NCBI RefSeq assembly: GCF_905475395.1
Contig: NC_058342.1
Location: forward strand, 28,740,640 to 28,804,639
DNA from: Chrysoperla carnea
Lineage: Eukaryota; Arthropoda; Insecta; Neuroptera; Chrysopidae
Length of the DNA stretch: 64,000 nucleotides
Reading direction: 5' to 3'
Below the pieces are notes generated by a model, which did not search any database, had not been told where the DNA came from, and saw nothing but the letters and a program-made list of their open reading frames with translations. The position numbers and the translations under genes are program-made. Of the stretch, positions 36,670 through 47,521 are shown in pieces (position 1 is the stretch's first letter; each line of letters starts with the position of its first letter).

Positions 36670-37080
36670 ACTCAGCAAACACGATACCTTGGGTTAAAAT
36701 GCGATCTAGTTTATGGTTTTCAAGATATTAGCCTCATATTCGTGTAATACGAGCCTAGAAAAATTGGTTTTCTAACAATTTAAAATTGATAGTTCGGGCA
36801 TGCAAATTCGCACGATTTTTGTAATATTTGGGTCAAAATAACCGTATTAATTGATTTTTTTGAAGATATGAAACAATAATTTTTCGATTTCTTGAATTTT
36901 TTCAAAGGAGTACCCCTTAAAAAAATCATAAAGATTCACAAAATATTTTTTTCTTTCGTATTTTGATAAAAACATGGATTTAAGCTTAGTTTGACCCAGC
37001 GAAAACAATGCCATGGATTAAAATGTTATCTGGTTGATGGTTTTCAAGTTGTAAGCCATGGTTTTCAAGTTATATTCCAA
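36670..37080. repeat. Tandem repeat with 326-bp period
   Basis: The block AGCAAACACGATACCTTGGG at 36673 recurs as AGCGAAAACAATGCCATGGA at 36999, and both continue into TTAAAATG..ATCTGG/TAGTT.ATGGTTTTCAAG. The interior GGAGTACCCCTT..AAAAAATC resembles a stretch at 63875-63900. This looks satellite-like and diverged. Confidence 0.55.
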
Positions 37081-37082
37081 CT

Positions 37083-37615
37083 AGGGTTGCCACCTCGGTC
37101 AGGTCTCCCGCCCAGTACATTATGAAGATGGTTTTGTGGAGGGAGGAATGCAGAGAGAAGCGATAAATTCAAAAGAGTCCAATTTCGTCATATTTAATTT
37201 ATTTCAAGGATGAAGTAATATAAATATACTAGAAATTTGCACATTTTCTCCGTCATTTTGCACTAAATCTATCAGTCTGTTTGTTTTGGCATTAATCTTT
37301 AAATATCTATCAACATTTAGTCACAAAGTACAGACATACAAATTTTACCCAAGTATGACTCGAACAAAACGAACAAACATGAAAATTCTGCATGAATATA
37401 AGAGTTTTACAAATGACTTCTTATCGTGATACCAACAAAATGGGCTGAAAAGTCTTATAAACACTAAAATCATCCATAAAATCAATTCTCACTACTCTAG
37501 TTGCTGAGATCAAATCCATCATGGTGGCGATTCAGCAATCATAATGCTTATTTTTGCTTTTTCGACCCCGACTACGCGTCTCTGTCGGGCGAGGCCCGAG
37601 CATGGTGGTAATCCT
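37083..37615 (+). mobile_element. 533-bp MITE with AACT duplication (family J)
   Basis: The ends AGGGTTGCCACC and the inverted GGTGGTAATCCT are flanked by AACT on both sides (37079-37082 and 37616-37619). The inner right part has GGGCGAGGCCCGAG. The right 160 bp also occurs at 56290-56485. No transposase frame is visible. The terminal motif resembles the smaller elements in Pax intron 1. Confidence 0.75.
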
Positions 37616-38224
37616 AACTATATTATTAGGATCAGTGTTGTCAACTTAGTAGTTTTACCACTAAAACTAGTGTTTTTTTCTACTATTTTTTAAATTTAAA
37701 ATAATTTAAATAATTTAATATTTTAATATCATTTTTGGCAATATTATTGCTCTCTAGTTGTTTTTAGTGGTTTTCTATCGCCTGTTTAGTGGGTCTTAGA
37801 GTTGAAAGTTGGCAACACTGATAAGGATAGTACATTTATTAAATTATGTTAAGTCGTTATTACATTATACTTTAATAAACATGTTACGTTTTTAAACAAA
37901 CCACAAAAACGCGACTACATATTATTTTTTTAACCACAAGTTTTTAATATACAAAGTGTTATTACTAAACTCCACCTAGTGGCGCGACTTACATCACACG
38001 TTGACAACCAATCCGAAACGGTTGAACATATGTGTGCAATACAATATTGGGTAAAAAAAAAGGTTTTTATTTTACATTGAAAATCACAAAAAAATTCTAT
38101 ATAGAGAAATATTATAATAACCTATGTGGTCTCTGTGGAGTATGTAACACTATACGCCTAAACGATTAATTTAATAAAATCAAATATATTATTTTTACAA
38201 TAACTAATTAATATATACATTTAA

Positions 38225-39215
38225 CAAATGAAAACAAACAATTGCCTGAGTTAATTGTTGAAAAACCATGTATAGACAGTGTTGATTACTCTATCACATT
38301 ACACATACATATATACATGTCACATATACCGTGTGTGTTTGAAGCATCTAGGGATAGAATTATGTCTGTAGTATGACTGAATACAGAATACATTCATTAA
38401 GTAATGCATCTAAAAGAGAGGAGAAATTGTTATAATAATACCAATAAACAGAATACAAACACGTATTTCCAAAAGCATTCACATACTAGTAATGATTGAA
38501 CGTTATCAAAGCACTTAATAATATTTGTGTGCAACAAATCTCCCACTCTCTGCAAGCATACAACAGCTTGTCCTATCGTATCTGTTTATCGTATCTGTAG
38601 TCTTACTCTTTTAGATGCATTTCAAACGAATGTATTCTGTATTCAGTCATACTACAGGCATAATTCTATCCCAAGATGCTTCAAAACCACACGGTATATA
38701 ACTAATATTCTCATATAATACATACTATACAGTTTGCGCTCTCACAAGTAAACTGTGATGTTTACGAAAAAATGTTTCAAACAAAAGTTGTTTATTTTTT
38801 ATAAGGAACATTTTTATACCATGTATATAAAATATACCAAGGTATACTAAGTTTAGTCCCAAGTTTGTAACGCTTACAAATATTGATGCTATGAACAAAA
38901 TTTTGGTATAGGTGTTCATAAACACACAGAATTAGTCCATTTCCGGTTATCTGTCTGTCTGCTTGGCTGTCTTTAGTCTGCCTGTCCATCTGTCATCACG
39001 ATTACTCAAAAACGAAAAGAGATATCAAGCTGAAATTTTAGGACGTAAAAAGTGAGGTCAAGCTCGTTAAATGAGCAACATATGAGCAACAATTGGGATC
39101 TTGGATCCGTAGGATCCATCTTGTTCTATCACCAACGATTTATAAGATGGGTCCAAGACCTAATTAACCTATGTTGCTCATTTACGAACTTGATCTCACT
39201 TTTTACGTCCTACGT
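38225..39215. mobile_element. Composite of three family A pieces (A5)
   Basis: 38225-38815 is a minus-oriented piece (GAAAACAAACAATTG.. to ATAAGGAACATTTTTATA) with a fold-back inside. 38815-39123 is plus-oriented (TATACCATGTATATAAAATA to GATCCATCTTG) with a CTGTCTGTCTGCTTG microsatellite. 39124-39215 is minus-oriented again. The joins are abrupt, suggesting nested insertion or inversion. Confidence 0.7.
38328..38702. repeat. Fold-back sequence with 90-bp arms (family K)
   Basis: The left arm (TACCGTGTGTGTTTGAAGCA, TGACTGAATACAGAATACAT, AATGCATCTAAAAGAG) is inverted at the right (CTCTTTTAGATGCATT, ATGTATTCTGTATTCAGTCA, CACACGGTATA). The arms are close to 90% alike by eye. The spacer is about 190 bp. 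The arms share AGAATACAT and AATGCATCTA with the fold-back at 52085. Confidence 0.75.
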
Positions 39216-39534
39216 CTCTACTTACGGACCTGGGTATGTTCTATAACGTTTGATAACTTATTTCAAAATGTTGGCTGGAATCATACATAGTAAGTCTTGG
39301 ATACGATCGAACCGAAGCCAGCGCTTCCAGTGAATAATTTTGGATAATTTTATAGCTAATTTAAAATTTTCAATTATTAACATGTAAATAGTATAGTAAA
39401 TGTCAAATTGTGAGAATAAGCGACGAAGAATCGATTTTTGAATCATCAGCCTATTTTATCAAATTTTGCTTGTCTGTTTTCCAACAAAACGATAAATTTT
39501 GATAATTTTTGAATCATATTCTGTTATTTTGCAC

Positions 39535-39805
39535 GATAATTTCCGTGGCATCTGGGTCGATGAAGGTAAATGCAGTGGCGAACAGGACGTTAAAAATTCA
39601 CTCGAAGCACTCGATATTTGCAATGAAGATACGTTTCCAAATGTCTACCAAATTCTTCGCGTTGCTGCAGATTTATCTCTAACAAATGCGACGAATGAAC
39701 ATAACTTTAAACTTTGCGTCGTCTCAAAACATACCTTAGAACGACAATGGCTGACGATCGGCTAAAGGGGTTAGTATCGCTCAATATACATAGAGGTCGA
39801 TGTCC
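39535..39805 (+). pseudogene. hAT transposase C-terminal relic
   Basis: The frame reads EALDICNEDTFPNVYQILRV then AADLSLTNATNEHNFK, like the hAT dimerisation region (..FPN.. LATLPVSTATAERSFS.. in ZMYM1-type transposases). After ERQW the reading shifts one frame into MADDRLKGLVSLNIHR, the expected next motif. Thus there is at least one frameshift, and the catalytic part upstream is absent. It is a plain DNA-transposon fossil with no function expected. Confidence 0.7.
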
Positions 39806-40667
39806 GCAGCGTTTTGGAAAAGTTTTTTTCTGTATCTCGCAGAGTTGGCTTATTGAAGAATAATGACTGTATAATCACATTTTGACATAAGAAAATGTTC
39901 TCGAAAATAGAGTTTCTTGCTTTTATTAACTTTATGAACTAGCATGATGAAAAAAGTTTGAACAAACCCAAACCTCCCCTCCCTTTGAATGATTCATGTT
40001 TACTCACCAGAATGCCACCATGGAATGAACAATTCAGAAAATTCTACGCAACATTTTATATCTTACGTCACATGAAGGCTTCTGTAAGTCAAGAAAATGA
40101 ACTTTACTACTGTTCAGGGAATAATATAGAAAATTAGACAATTTTTCACTCAGTGGGTATTCTAAGGACTACTGTTAATATTCTTTGTACGAATTCAATG
40201 CTAGAACAGTTTTAACAAGAAAGGTTAAAATAATTAGAATTATTTTACGGAATCGATAATTAACCAAAATATAGCATTGACGTATTTATACGTACCCGGC
40301 GGCTACTAGGTCCACATGCTGGGTGCACGTAAGACCTGTTCAGTTTGCTTTTATTCGATGCATGTACAATTTTATATTGTGAAATTTCACCATCATGAAA
40401 AGAAGTACACTCGAAAACAAAAGATTAAGAAGTCAAATTGACTACCATAAAACTGTATTGTGATTTGAATAAAAGAAAAGTTTGTTGTTTTTTGTTTAAG
40501 GGGGTTGTAACAACTTCTGCGAAATTTTGTCAACAAAGTATCAATGTATTTATCTTTTTAATTTATGGCACTAGTTTTAGATAATTGGTAAACAGACGCT
40601 CTCAAAATGTTTTCTTTTTTACGTAACATATATTTTGATCATCATACTTAGATTTTCATGATAACAG

Positions 40668-40983
40668 TTAAGGTAGTATTATCGGTAATAGACTTTGCAT
40701 TCAGAATTTAATGAAACTTGGCATAGTTTTCCATTATCATATCATAATTAACCAGTTAAATTTTTAGGGGTCTTCAGAGAACTGAAAAAAAAAGATATTT
40801 TAACATTGATCCTTATGAAAAATCACAGATTTTATTTTATTTCACAAAACTGGACGTTCAGATTTTCAATTCTCTGAAGGCCCCTAAAAATTTAACTGGT
40901 TAATTATGATATAATAATGGACAACTATGACAAGTTTCATTAAATTCTGAATGCAAAGTCTATTACCGATAATACTACCTTAA
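40668..40983. mobile_element. Palindromic TTAA MITE, 316 bp
   Basis: The arms of about 120 bp are inverted with only a few mismatches. They start TTAAGGTAGTATTATCGG and pass AATAGACTTTGCATTCAG, AATTAACCAGTTAAATTTTT and AGGGG(T/C)CTTCAGAGAA. The centre is about 70 bp. Both ends carry TTAA, likely the target duplication. There is no coding content. It can fold into one long hairpin if transcribed. Confidence 0.85.
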
Positions 40984-41503
40984 ATTGCGACAACTTTATT
41001 TTTTATTCTTTCGTAGGCAAAGATTGGATTATTCGGGAATCAATTTGGAAAATGAGTTGGAACGTAATTAAAATTTAGAAAGACTAATTAGTCTCACGGA
41101 AATTTTCAAGATTTCAAAGATTTTCAAGAAAATTGTGCGAAAATAAATTCGAGTTTGTCAATTTAATGGGGTTTAATATTTACTTATGCGATTTTCGAGT
41201 AATTTTTGTATAAAATTAGTGCAGGTGGAAAGTGGAATACAAGGCGGAAATACATAAAATTTGACACCGAATCTAAACTACGTAAAAACATCTATAAAAA
41301 TAATTTTATAACATATAACATATCGGATATCTAACGAAAATTTGGAATCTATTTGGGAAAATTTATAAAATTATAGTGTTCTGTTGATTTATTTTTGAAA
41401 AGTTTGTAGCCAATAATAAAACAAAATATTAAGTATCACTTGCATACTAAATATACGGCAGCACTAAAAATGTTATTGTACAGTCAAAATCGGCTATAAC
41501 GAC

Positions 41504-41625
41504 ATATTATATGGGAGTATCAGTTATGTGTGTGTGACATGTATGTATGTGTAATGTGACAGTGTAACCAATACTGTCTATACATGGTTCAACAATTAAC
41601 TCAGTCAATTGTTTGTTTTCACTTG
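41504..41625 (+). mobile_element. Family A 3' fragment, A6
   Basis: Only the 3' module survives: GTGTGACATGTATGTATGTG, then CTGTCTATACATGG and the terminus TCAACAATTAACTCAGTC then TTGTTTTCACTTG. An alternative is a solo 3' end left by recombination. Confidence 0.7.
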
Positions 41626-42190
41626 ATTAATTTGTTATCCAGTTTCGTAATTAGGTACAAATCTATAAGAAGCAGATGAAAAATTCTGTGCAATTTTTTA
41701 GTTCATAACTGTGTTTAGGGGTTTATTTGGTAGCATCTTTTACTAAAATTGTAAATTCTTCATTATCGTTAAAATCGATTTTGACTCTATTTAAAAATTG
41801 TATACAAAATATTTGGTAGCACTAAAAATGTTATTGTATAACCATTTTAAAAACACCAATCACTTTATGGGTCTAATAAAATTTTATGACCATTATATTT
41901 CTATAACTGAATGAGTTATGAAAAATTATCTATTTTACAGCATTCGATTGTAAATTTTAAAGCTAAACAATAGAGCAAAATAGCCAAGAAATAAATTTAA
42001 AGATTTTTTTAATAGAAATAAAATAGAATTAATGTCAAAAATTTAGCCTATGCCAATTAATGATTTTTTAGTGGGTCTTAATTTACACGGGTAACTAAAA
42101 TGAAGATAATAAATGAGTACTCTAGGATGTTTCGAAATAAATTTCGCATTTTGCCCCAATTTCCAAGATCAATTTTTTGTATTATATTAA

Positions 42191-42328
42191 TATGTTTTTC
42201 GACTACCAAGTAGTCATCATCAGTATAAATTAGCTAATCGTAATTACTCTTATTGTGATGTTACTCGTTGCTAATTTGGTGGCGGACTGCACATTGATAT
42301 TTTCAGGTACCTACAATTTAATTAGGTT
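42191..42328 (+). repeat. Fold-back repeat family E, copy 2
   Basis: TTCGACTACCAAGTAGTCAT, TAATCGTAATTACTCT and TTTGGTGGCGGACTGCACAT match the reverse complement of the copy at 19138. The far arm is missing, so this copy is truncated. Confidence 0.65.
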
Positions 42329-42608
42329 TTTTTTTTTTTTTGATTTTTCAAACATTAATTTAATCTAATTGGAGTGTTTTTTGGTAATAATAAAAAACTG
42401 TGTTATGGAAAGAACAAATTATAGTTTAAATCCGGATATTCTTCGCTAAAAGCTATATTTTAAATCATGAGAATTCATACATTTGCCTGGAAATGTGATA
42501 CACATTTTATAAACTCGAAATTTGAACCCAAAACTGGAGAAATGACAACTCTATGTATGCGAGCCACATTCGACTATTTTTTGGGAAACTATGTGAAATT
42601 GTTAAATA

Positions 42609-42970
42609 TAAATATTTATTTATTAGAGCCTAAATGGCCGAGCGATCTAAGGCGTTTGTCTTCGACTGTTTGTCCATTTAGACTTAGGTTGCGGGTTCAA
42701 ATCCAGGCAGCGGCAGTGTGAACAATTTATAATTAATGGTAGTGCAGAATTGATCACATTGTCGTCGCTTGGATAAGAACGAAGTAACCGACTACACCCA
42801 CATCAAAATGTAATTGTAAATATGTTTGTAATTAAATAAATAAAGATTAACAAATAATGATGTGGGTGGCCTCTGTTATAGGCGTATATGTCAGAGAAAG
42901 GGAGGTTAAACCCCATTATTATTATTATTATATTATTATTATTTATTTGAAACTTAAATATTTATTTATT
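42609..42970 (+). mobile_element. tRNA-derived SINE, copy 2, with target-site duplication
   Basis: The body is about 42625-42954. The head has an A box (TGGCCGAGCGA) and a perfect B box (GGTTCAAATCC). The shared body has GTCGCTTGGATAAGAACGAA, GTAACCGACTAC and AATAATGATGTGGGTG, and the tail is an ATT microsatellite. The flanks TAAATATTTATTTATT are identical at 42609-42624 and 42955-42970, a 16-bp target-site duplication. A short open frame across it is not a gene. Confidence 0.9.
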
Positions 42971-43832
42971 TATTATATAAAAATCGGAAGTTATTTGGCG
43001 AAACTCTAAATTAATTTCATTTATTAAAATCCTGACTCAACCATATGACAAATACACTTAATTGTAATTACTAAAAAAAGACAAATCATCTACTTTCTTA
43101 ATAAATAGGTAACGCGGTAAGTAAAATTAATGTTTTATTAAATGCATAGGAAATTAAGAGATATAATTAAGCGCCCACCATGTAGAAACTATATTTTGTT
43201 TTTTTTTTTAAGTAATTGTATAAAATTAAATCAAATTTAAGTTTTTACATAGTTAATCAACTTTATGCAATCTAAATGAATTATCAAGGATTTTATTTTT
43301 AATTTCTTAAATTAACACTTTTAATTAAGTTATAATTTTGTACAAATTCTAAAATATTTTAATTTACTTTAACGAAAAATATAGACCAGAATTCCCAACT
43401 TAAGAGATTTCTTAAAAAAGGGATCTCAGTCAAAAATAAGATTTGACACAATAACTGATTCTTTTTCGAGAAATTTTAAAGGACCTTGGGATACCCACAG
43501 TTAATACCAAAGGCGTTGCTTGCCGATGGCAAATAGGGCAAGTTGATTTATGCAGAATAGGAAAAGTATGAATTCTAGGTATGTTCAAGTAAAAATATAG
43601 CAGAAAAAATTTATTTTTTATTTGAAGTTAGACTTCTTTAACCATAAATTTATCTGAAAACAGGGGTGGATCTAGAGTTAAATCTTGGGGTTTCACAGAC
43701 ATTGGAGTCCGGATTTATACTAGTGGGAATCGTTTACCAAAAAAATTTTTTTTTGCTAATATTTCCCCTTTCATCTTATGGGGACCCTTTTCCTAAAAAC
43801 TTGTTTTTAAAAATTTTTTTATTTAGTTTTTA

Positions 43833-44098
43833 GACCTTATGTATGAAATATATCAAAGTTTATTAAGTTTAGTCCCAAATTTGTAACGCTTAGATATATT
43901 GATGGTAGAAACAAAATTTTGATATACGTAAAATTAATCTAATTGGTCAATTTACGTTTGTTTATCCATCAACACAATAACTCTAAAACGAAAAGAGATA
44001 TCGAGGTAAAATTTGTTTATATCGAGCTCAGGGCATACAAAGTGAGTTTAAGTTCATAAGTCCATTAGGTCTTGGATCCGTATGACCCATCTTGCCAA
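43833..44098 (+). mobile_element. Family A 5' fragment, A7
   Basis: It retains TATGAAATATATCAAAG, AAGTTTAGTCCCAA, a decayed microsatellite zone (GTTTGTTTATCCATC), AAAACGAAAAGAGATATCGA and TTGGATCCGTATGACCCATC, then stops. The 3' half is absent. Confidence 0.65.
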
Positions 44099-44868
44099 AG
44101 CTAAGGATTGACATCGGTGGCATTGCTGTACTCAAAACTTCCGTAAATTATATGAAATTTCATCTAACTTGATGGGATTAAATTTTATATGTTTTACGTA
44201 TTATTCATTGGGTTATTTCTAAAACAAATCATTAGATGCAAAAAATAAAAAAATTTCCATAAAAATATTTATGTGAATCATGGCCATATTCATTGCTGTT
44301 GTGTCATATGCTTTGTTTACCAACATGAAAAAAAAGTACAAAATTAATTTGATTTTTTTTCTAACCAAAAAACTATAGACAATACCCAATTGTTTTCAAT
44401 TTTAAGAGTAGATCCGGTAAAAATATATTTAAGTTATGGGACAGGAAGTTAATCAATTATTTTTAACACTATTTTCAATATTTTCTAACAGGAAATCATC
44501 GAAATATATAGTACAGAATGATACCACCCGAAAAACATTTTTTCTTTGTATCGGCTAGATTAAAAGGTAGATATTTTGGTTTTTCGAAAGAAACTATTAG
44601 AAAATCTATAAATGTAAGGTCTTATTCTCAAATGTAAGGTAGTTTTTTTGTTAACAGGTGGCTTATTCTTCGAGGTTTCTCAAGTAGTATCTTGTCTATT
44701 TCATTTCAACCAAATTAATCGAAAGCGGCTCATATTAAATACGGTTCTCATCATTTTCCAGGAAAACAAATAAATCGTATTCGTACGTAACAATTTTCTG
44801 AATTAAAGTAGTGCAATAAAACCAAAAATTTCTATAAACTACGATGTGTAAACGTGGAAAAAAAACTA

Positions 44869-44938
44869 GTGCCCTTGCAAGGAGCGGAACATCGATTAAA
44901 ATTGAAGTACAATATTCTATCGACTGAGCTACCACCGT
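44869..44938 (-). pseudogene. Degenerate tRNA-Lys relic
   Basis: CGACTGAGCTACCACC and ATTAAAATTGAAGT keep the D arm and a decayed anticodon arm of the tRNA-Lys at 45643. Acceptor and T stems no longer pair. It is the outermost remnant of the left array. Confidence 0.6.
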
Positions 44939-45001
44939 TTTACATATTACAGCAATATTAAACATTAACCCATAGCATTATCAGTCCTAAAAATATAAGG
45001 T

Positions 45002-45055
45002 GAGCAAGGACTTGAAAACGATAACTTTGTATTAATTCCAACGAGGCACCCGATT
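45002..45055 (-). pseudogene. Strongly decayed tRNA-Lys relic
   Basis: Only AAGGACTTGAA, TTAATTCCAA and GGCACCCGAT remain recognisable. Flanking spacer (TTTACAAATTACAGCAGTG, TATTCAGAATAAATATTA) matches the spacer beside the relic at 46899, which identifies it as part of a copied block. Confidence 0.5.
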
Positions 45056-45150
45056 TTACAAATTACAGCAGTGTGCGCCATCAAGGGACAGGAATATTCA
45101 GAATAAATATTATTAGTAAAAATATTGAGTGTTCAGTGTGTAAAATATAT

Positions 45151-45223
45151 TGCCCCAGCAGGGACTTGAACCCTGGACCCTTGGATTAAAAGTCCATTGT
45201 TCTACCGACTGAGCTACCCGGGC
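45151..45223 (-). pseudogene. tRNA-Lys (UUU)-like, damaged stems
   Basis: It has the right length with anticodon TTT in CTTTTAA, but the acceptor 3' strand is CTGGGGC, giving a G-G mismatch. The anticodon stem starts ATGGA against TCCAA, giving another. Other arms match the intact copies. Probably non-functional or weak. Confidence 0.7.
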
Positions 45224-45313
45224 TTACTTTTTATAGCAACTTTGTATACATCAAGGAAGAAGGAATAGTTTACGATGATACTAAATATTTTATTTTTAAA
45301 TTGAAAAATATAT

Positions 45314-45386
45314 CGCCCGAGCAGGGACTTGAACAATGCACCCTTGGATTAAAAGTCCAATGCTCTACCGACTGAGCTACCCGGGC
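45314..45386 (-). pseudogene. tRNA-Lys (UUU)-like, broken T arm
   Basis: Acceptor, D and anticodon arms are like the intact copies, but the T stem 5' strand reads GCATTG in place of CCAGGG and cannot pair with CCCTG. The B box GGTTCAAGTCC is also damaged. Likely a pseudogene. Confidence 0.8.
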
Positions 45387-45479
45387 TTACATTCAATATG
45401 AACTTTGTATACATTTTCCAGAAGAGAAATTTAACGAAGATACTAAAATAAGTTACTTTTAAAGATGAAAAAAGTTAAC

Positions 45480-45550
45480 GCCCGAACAGGGACTTGAACC
45501 CTGGACCCTTGGATTAAAAGTCCAATGCTCTACGACTGAGCTACCCGGAC
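45480..45550 (-). tRNA. tRNA-Lys (UUU), one D-loop base missing
   Basis: The D loop reads AGTCGTAG where intact copies have AGTCGGTAG, removing one of the invariant G18-G19 pair. The acceptor 5' strand is GTCCGGG (U-G pair at 2-71). The anticodon loop CTTTTAA is intact. The same D-loop deletion is found at 59529, 59693 and 59857. Functionality is uncertain. Confidence 0.65.
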
Positions 45551-45642
45551 TTACGTTTGCTTGTAGAATCGTATATGTCAAGCAGAAGGAGATTTTATCA
45601 TAATGATTAAAATATGTTATTTCTTAATATGAAAAAAGTTAT

Positions 45643-45715
45643 CGCCCGAGCAGGGACTTGAACCCTGGACCCTTGGATTAAAAGTCCAATGCTCTACCGA
45701 CTGAGCTACCCGGGC
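45643..45715 (-). tRNA. tRNA-Lys (UUU)
   Basis: Full 73-nt tRNA: acceptor GCCCGGG/CTCGGGC, D arm AGCTCAGTCGGTAGAGC, anticodon stem TTGGA/TCCAA with CTTTTAA loop, T arm CAGGGTTCAAGTCCCTG, discriminator G. A T6 terminator follows (ATAACTTTTTTCAT). This is the best copy of its block. Confidence 0.95.
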
Positions 45716-46228
45716 TGATATCAATCAAATATATTGTATACATCAGATCGAAGACACCAAATATGTTTGGCGAATAAAAGTCTGAACAAAAATATCAATT
45801 TAGACCCTTTAGAAAATTAATACAATATATATTATTTAATTATTAGTTATTATTAACAAAAAATGAGCCACACATTTCTACGTGTTCGGCATTCACCGTC
45901 GATATGTCACAATATCGATATTTATCATCCGATTTTTACATAACGATAATCCTATTTCGAGTATCAATACAATTTTTGGATGTAGGTAAACATAATTACA
46001 CCCTGTATTTCTATATACATATGTGTTAGAAATGTTTTTAAAAACACATTGCTACAGTCATAAATTTTGAAATCTATTCAACCGTTAACTAACTATACAA
46101 TAAACATTAACAATTATTATTTTATTACAGTCGAGTACTAATTATTATAATTTTTACAAGGAAATTTTTATTGAAATTTGTATGATAGATACCCGCAGGA
46201 TAAAAAATTGTATAAATATAGTCTAAAA

Positions 46229-46730
46229 CAAGTGAAAACAAACAATTGACTGAGTTAATTGTTGAAATACTATGTATAGATAGTGTTGATTACTCTGATA
46301 CATACATGTCACACATATACAACTATACAATTTGCGCATAATTTGCGCTCTCACGGGTAAACAGTGATGTTTAGGAAAAAATGTTTCAAACAAAAGTTTT
46401 TTTTATTTTTTATAACGAACATTTTTTACATTTAAACTTTTATTCTATTTCTAACGGTTTACAATTTGGGTTCTACGAACCCAAGATCCAATTGACCTAT
46501 GTTGCTCATTACGAACTCGGCCTCACTTTTCACTCAGTACGCTGTAAAAATTTCAGCTTGATATCTCTTTTCGTTTTTGAGAAATCGTGATGGCCGGAAA
46601 TGGACTAATTAGGTTATTTTATGAACACCTATACCAAAATTTTGTTCATGGTATCAATATTTTTAAGAGTTACAAACTTGGGACTAAACTTAGTGTACCT
46701 TGGTATATTTCATATATATATATGGTATAA
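46229..46730 (-). mobile_element. Family A, near-complete copy, A8
   Basis: In reverse it contains the whole structure from CAAGTGAAAACAAACAATTG through GCGCTCTCACGGGTAAACAG, TTTCAAACAAAAG, ATTGACCTATGTTGCTCATT, CAGCTTGATATCTCTTTTCG, GAACACCTATACCAAAATTT and CTTGGGACTAAACTTAGTGT to TATGGTATAA. The microsatellite is reduced here. It separates two tRNA-Lys blocks. Confidence 0.8.
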
Positions 46731-46898
46731 AAATTATGTAGCTATTATTTGATTATGAAAATTATGTGCTATTGGAATTCTATTAGTTGGAAGTAATTTC
46801 CAATTTTATATTTAAATTTTATATTAAAAGTAATATATTTATAAAAATTTGTTGATTTTTGTTTTATTAAATTATACACAGGCAAACTTTTGAAGAAT

Positions 46899-46962
46899 GG
46901 TCCAGGCAAAGACTTAAACACTGGATTAATTCCATTGGTCTACCGATTGAGGTACCCGATCG
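46899..46962 (-). pseudogene. Degenerate tRNA-Lys relic
   Basis: GATCGGGTACCTCAATCGGT, CCAATGGAATTAATCCAG and TTTAAGTCTTTGCCTGG on the minus strand follow the tRNA order but no stem set remains. The relic and its spacer match those at about 45002-45120, so both belong to copies of one ancestral block. Confidence 0.65.
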
Positions 46963-47056
46963 TAAAAATTATAGCAGTATTAATCATCAGTTCACAGGAA
47001 TATTGACTAAAAATATTATTAGTAAAAATATCTAGAGTTTAGTGCGTAAAATATTT

Positions 47057-47129
47057 CGCCCGAGCAGGGACTTGAACCCTGGACCCTTGGATTAAAAGTC
47101 CAATGCTCTACCGACTGAGCTACCCGGGC
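47057..47129 (-). tRNA. tRNA-Lys (UUU)
   Basis: All 73 nt match the consensus of the intact copies, and every stem pairs. The downstream T-run is only four T (ATATTTTAC), a weak terminator. Confidence 0.94.
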
Positions 47130-47221
47130 TTATGTTATATGGTAACTTTGTATACATGATCCAGAAGGAATAGTTTACGATGATACTAAAAAAAGTTCTT
47201 TTTTAATATGAAAAAAGAAAT

Positions 47222-47294
47222 CGCCCGAGCAGGGACTTGAACCCTGGACCCTTGGATTAAAAGTCCAATGCTCTACCGACTGAGCTACCCGGGC
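47222..47294 (-). tRNA. tRNA-Lys (UUU)
   Basis: Identical in sequence to the copy at 47057. It is followed by TTTCTTTTTTC on the minus strand as terminator. The unit spacing to the neighbours is 165 bp. Confidence 0.95.
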
Positions 47295-47386
47295 TTACAT
47301 TTTCATACAGCATTGTGCATTTCAAGTCGAAGGAGAGTTAATCATACTGATTAAAATATGTTGTTTCGAAATATGAAAAAAGTTAT

Positions 47387-47459
47387 CGCCCGAGCAGGGA
47401 CTTGAACCCTGGACCCTTGGATTAAAAGTCCAATGCTCTACCGACTGAGCTACCCGGGC
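47387..47459 (-). tRNA. tRNA-Lys (UUU)
   Basis: Full-length and identical to its neighbours, with terminator ATAACTTTTTTCAT. It is the first gene of the second block in the sense direction. Its upstream spacer (CAGATCGAAGACAC on the plus strand) is the same as that of the copy at 45643. Confidence 0.95.
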
Positions 47460-47521
47460 TGATATTTCACATTTATATTGTATACATCAGATCGAAGACA
47501 CATCCTTCGATAACATAATAT

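Larger units (their letters stand above)
34764..44868. other. Intergenic region upstream of Pax, repeat-filled
   Basis: No intact host gene. The first about 2 kb upstream of the Pax start codon (34764-36650) is nearly free of recognisable repeats and could contain regulatory sequence, but I see no identifiable site. Beyond that are tandem repeats, fold-back elements, family A copies, a hAT relic and a SINE, listed separately. Confidence 0.6.

Noticed and set aside
42467-42721. 84-aa open frame
   Set aside because: Its second half is the head of the SINE (A box, B box) read as protein; there is no similarity to any known protein.
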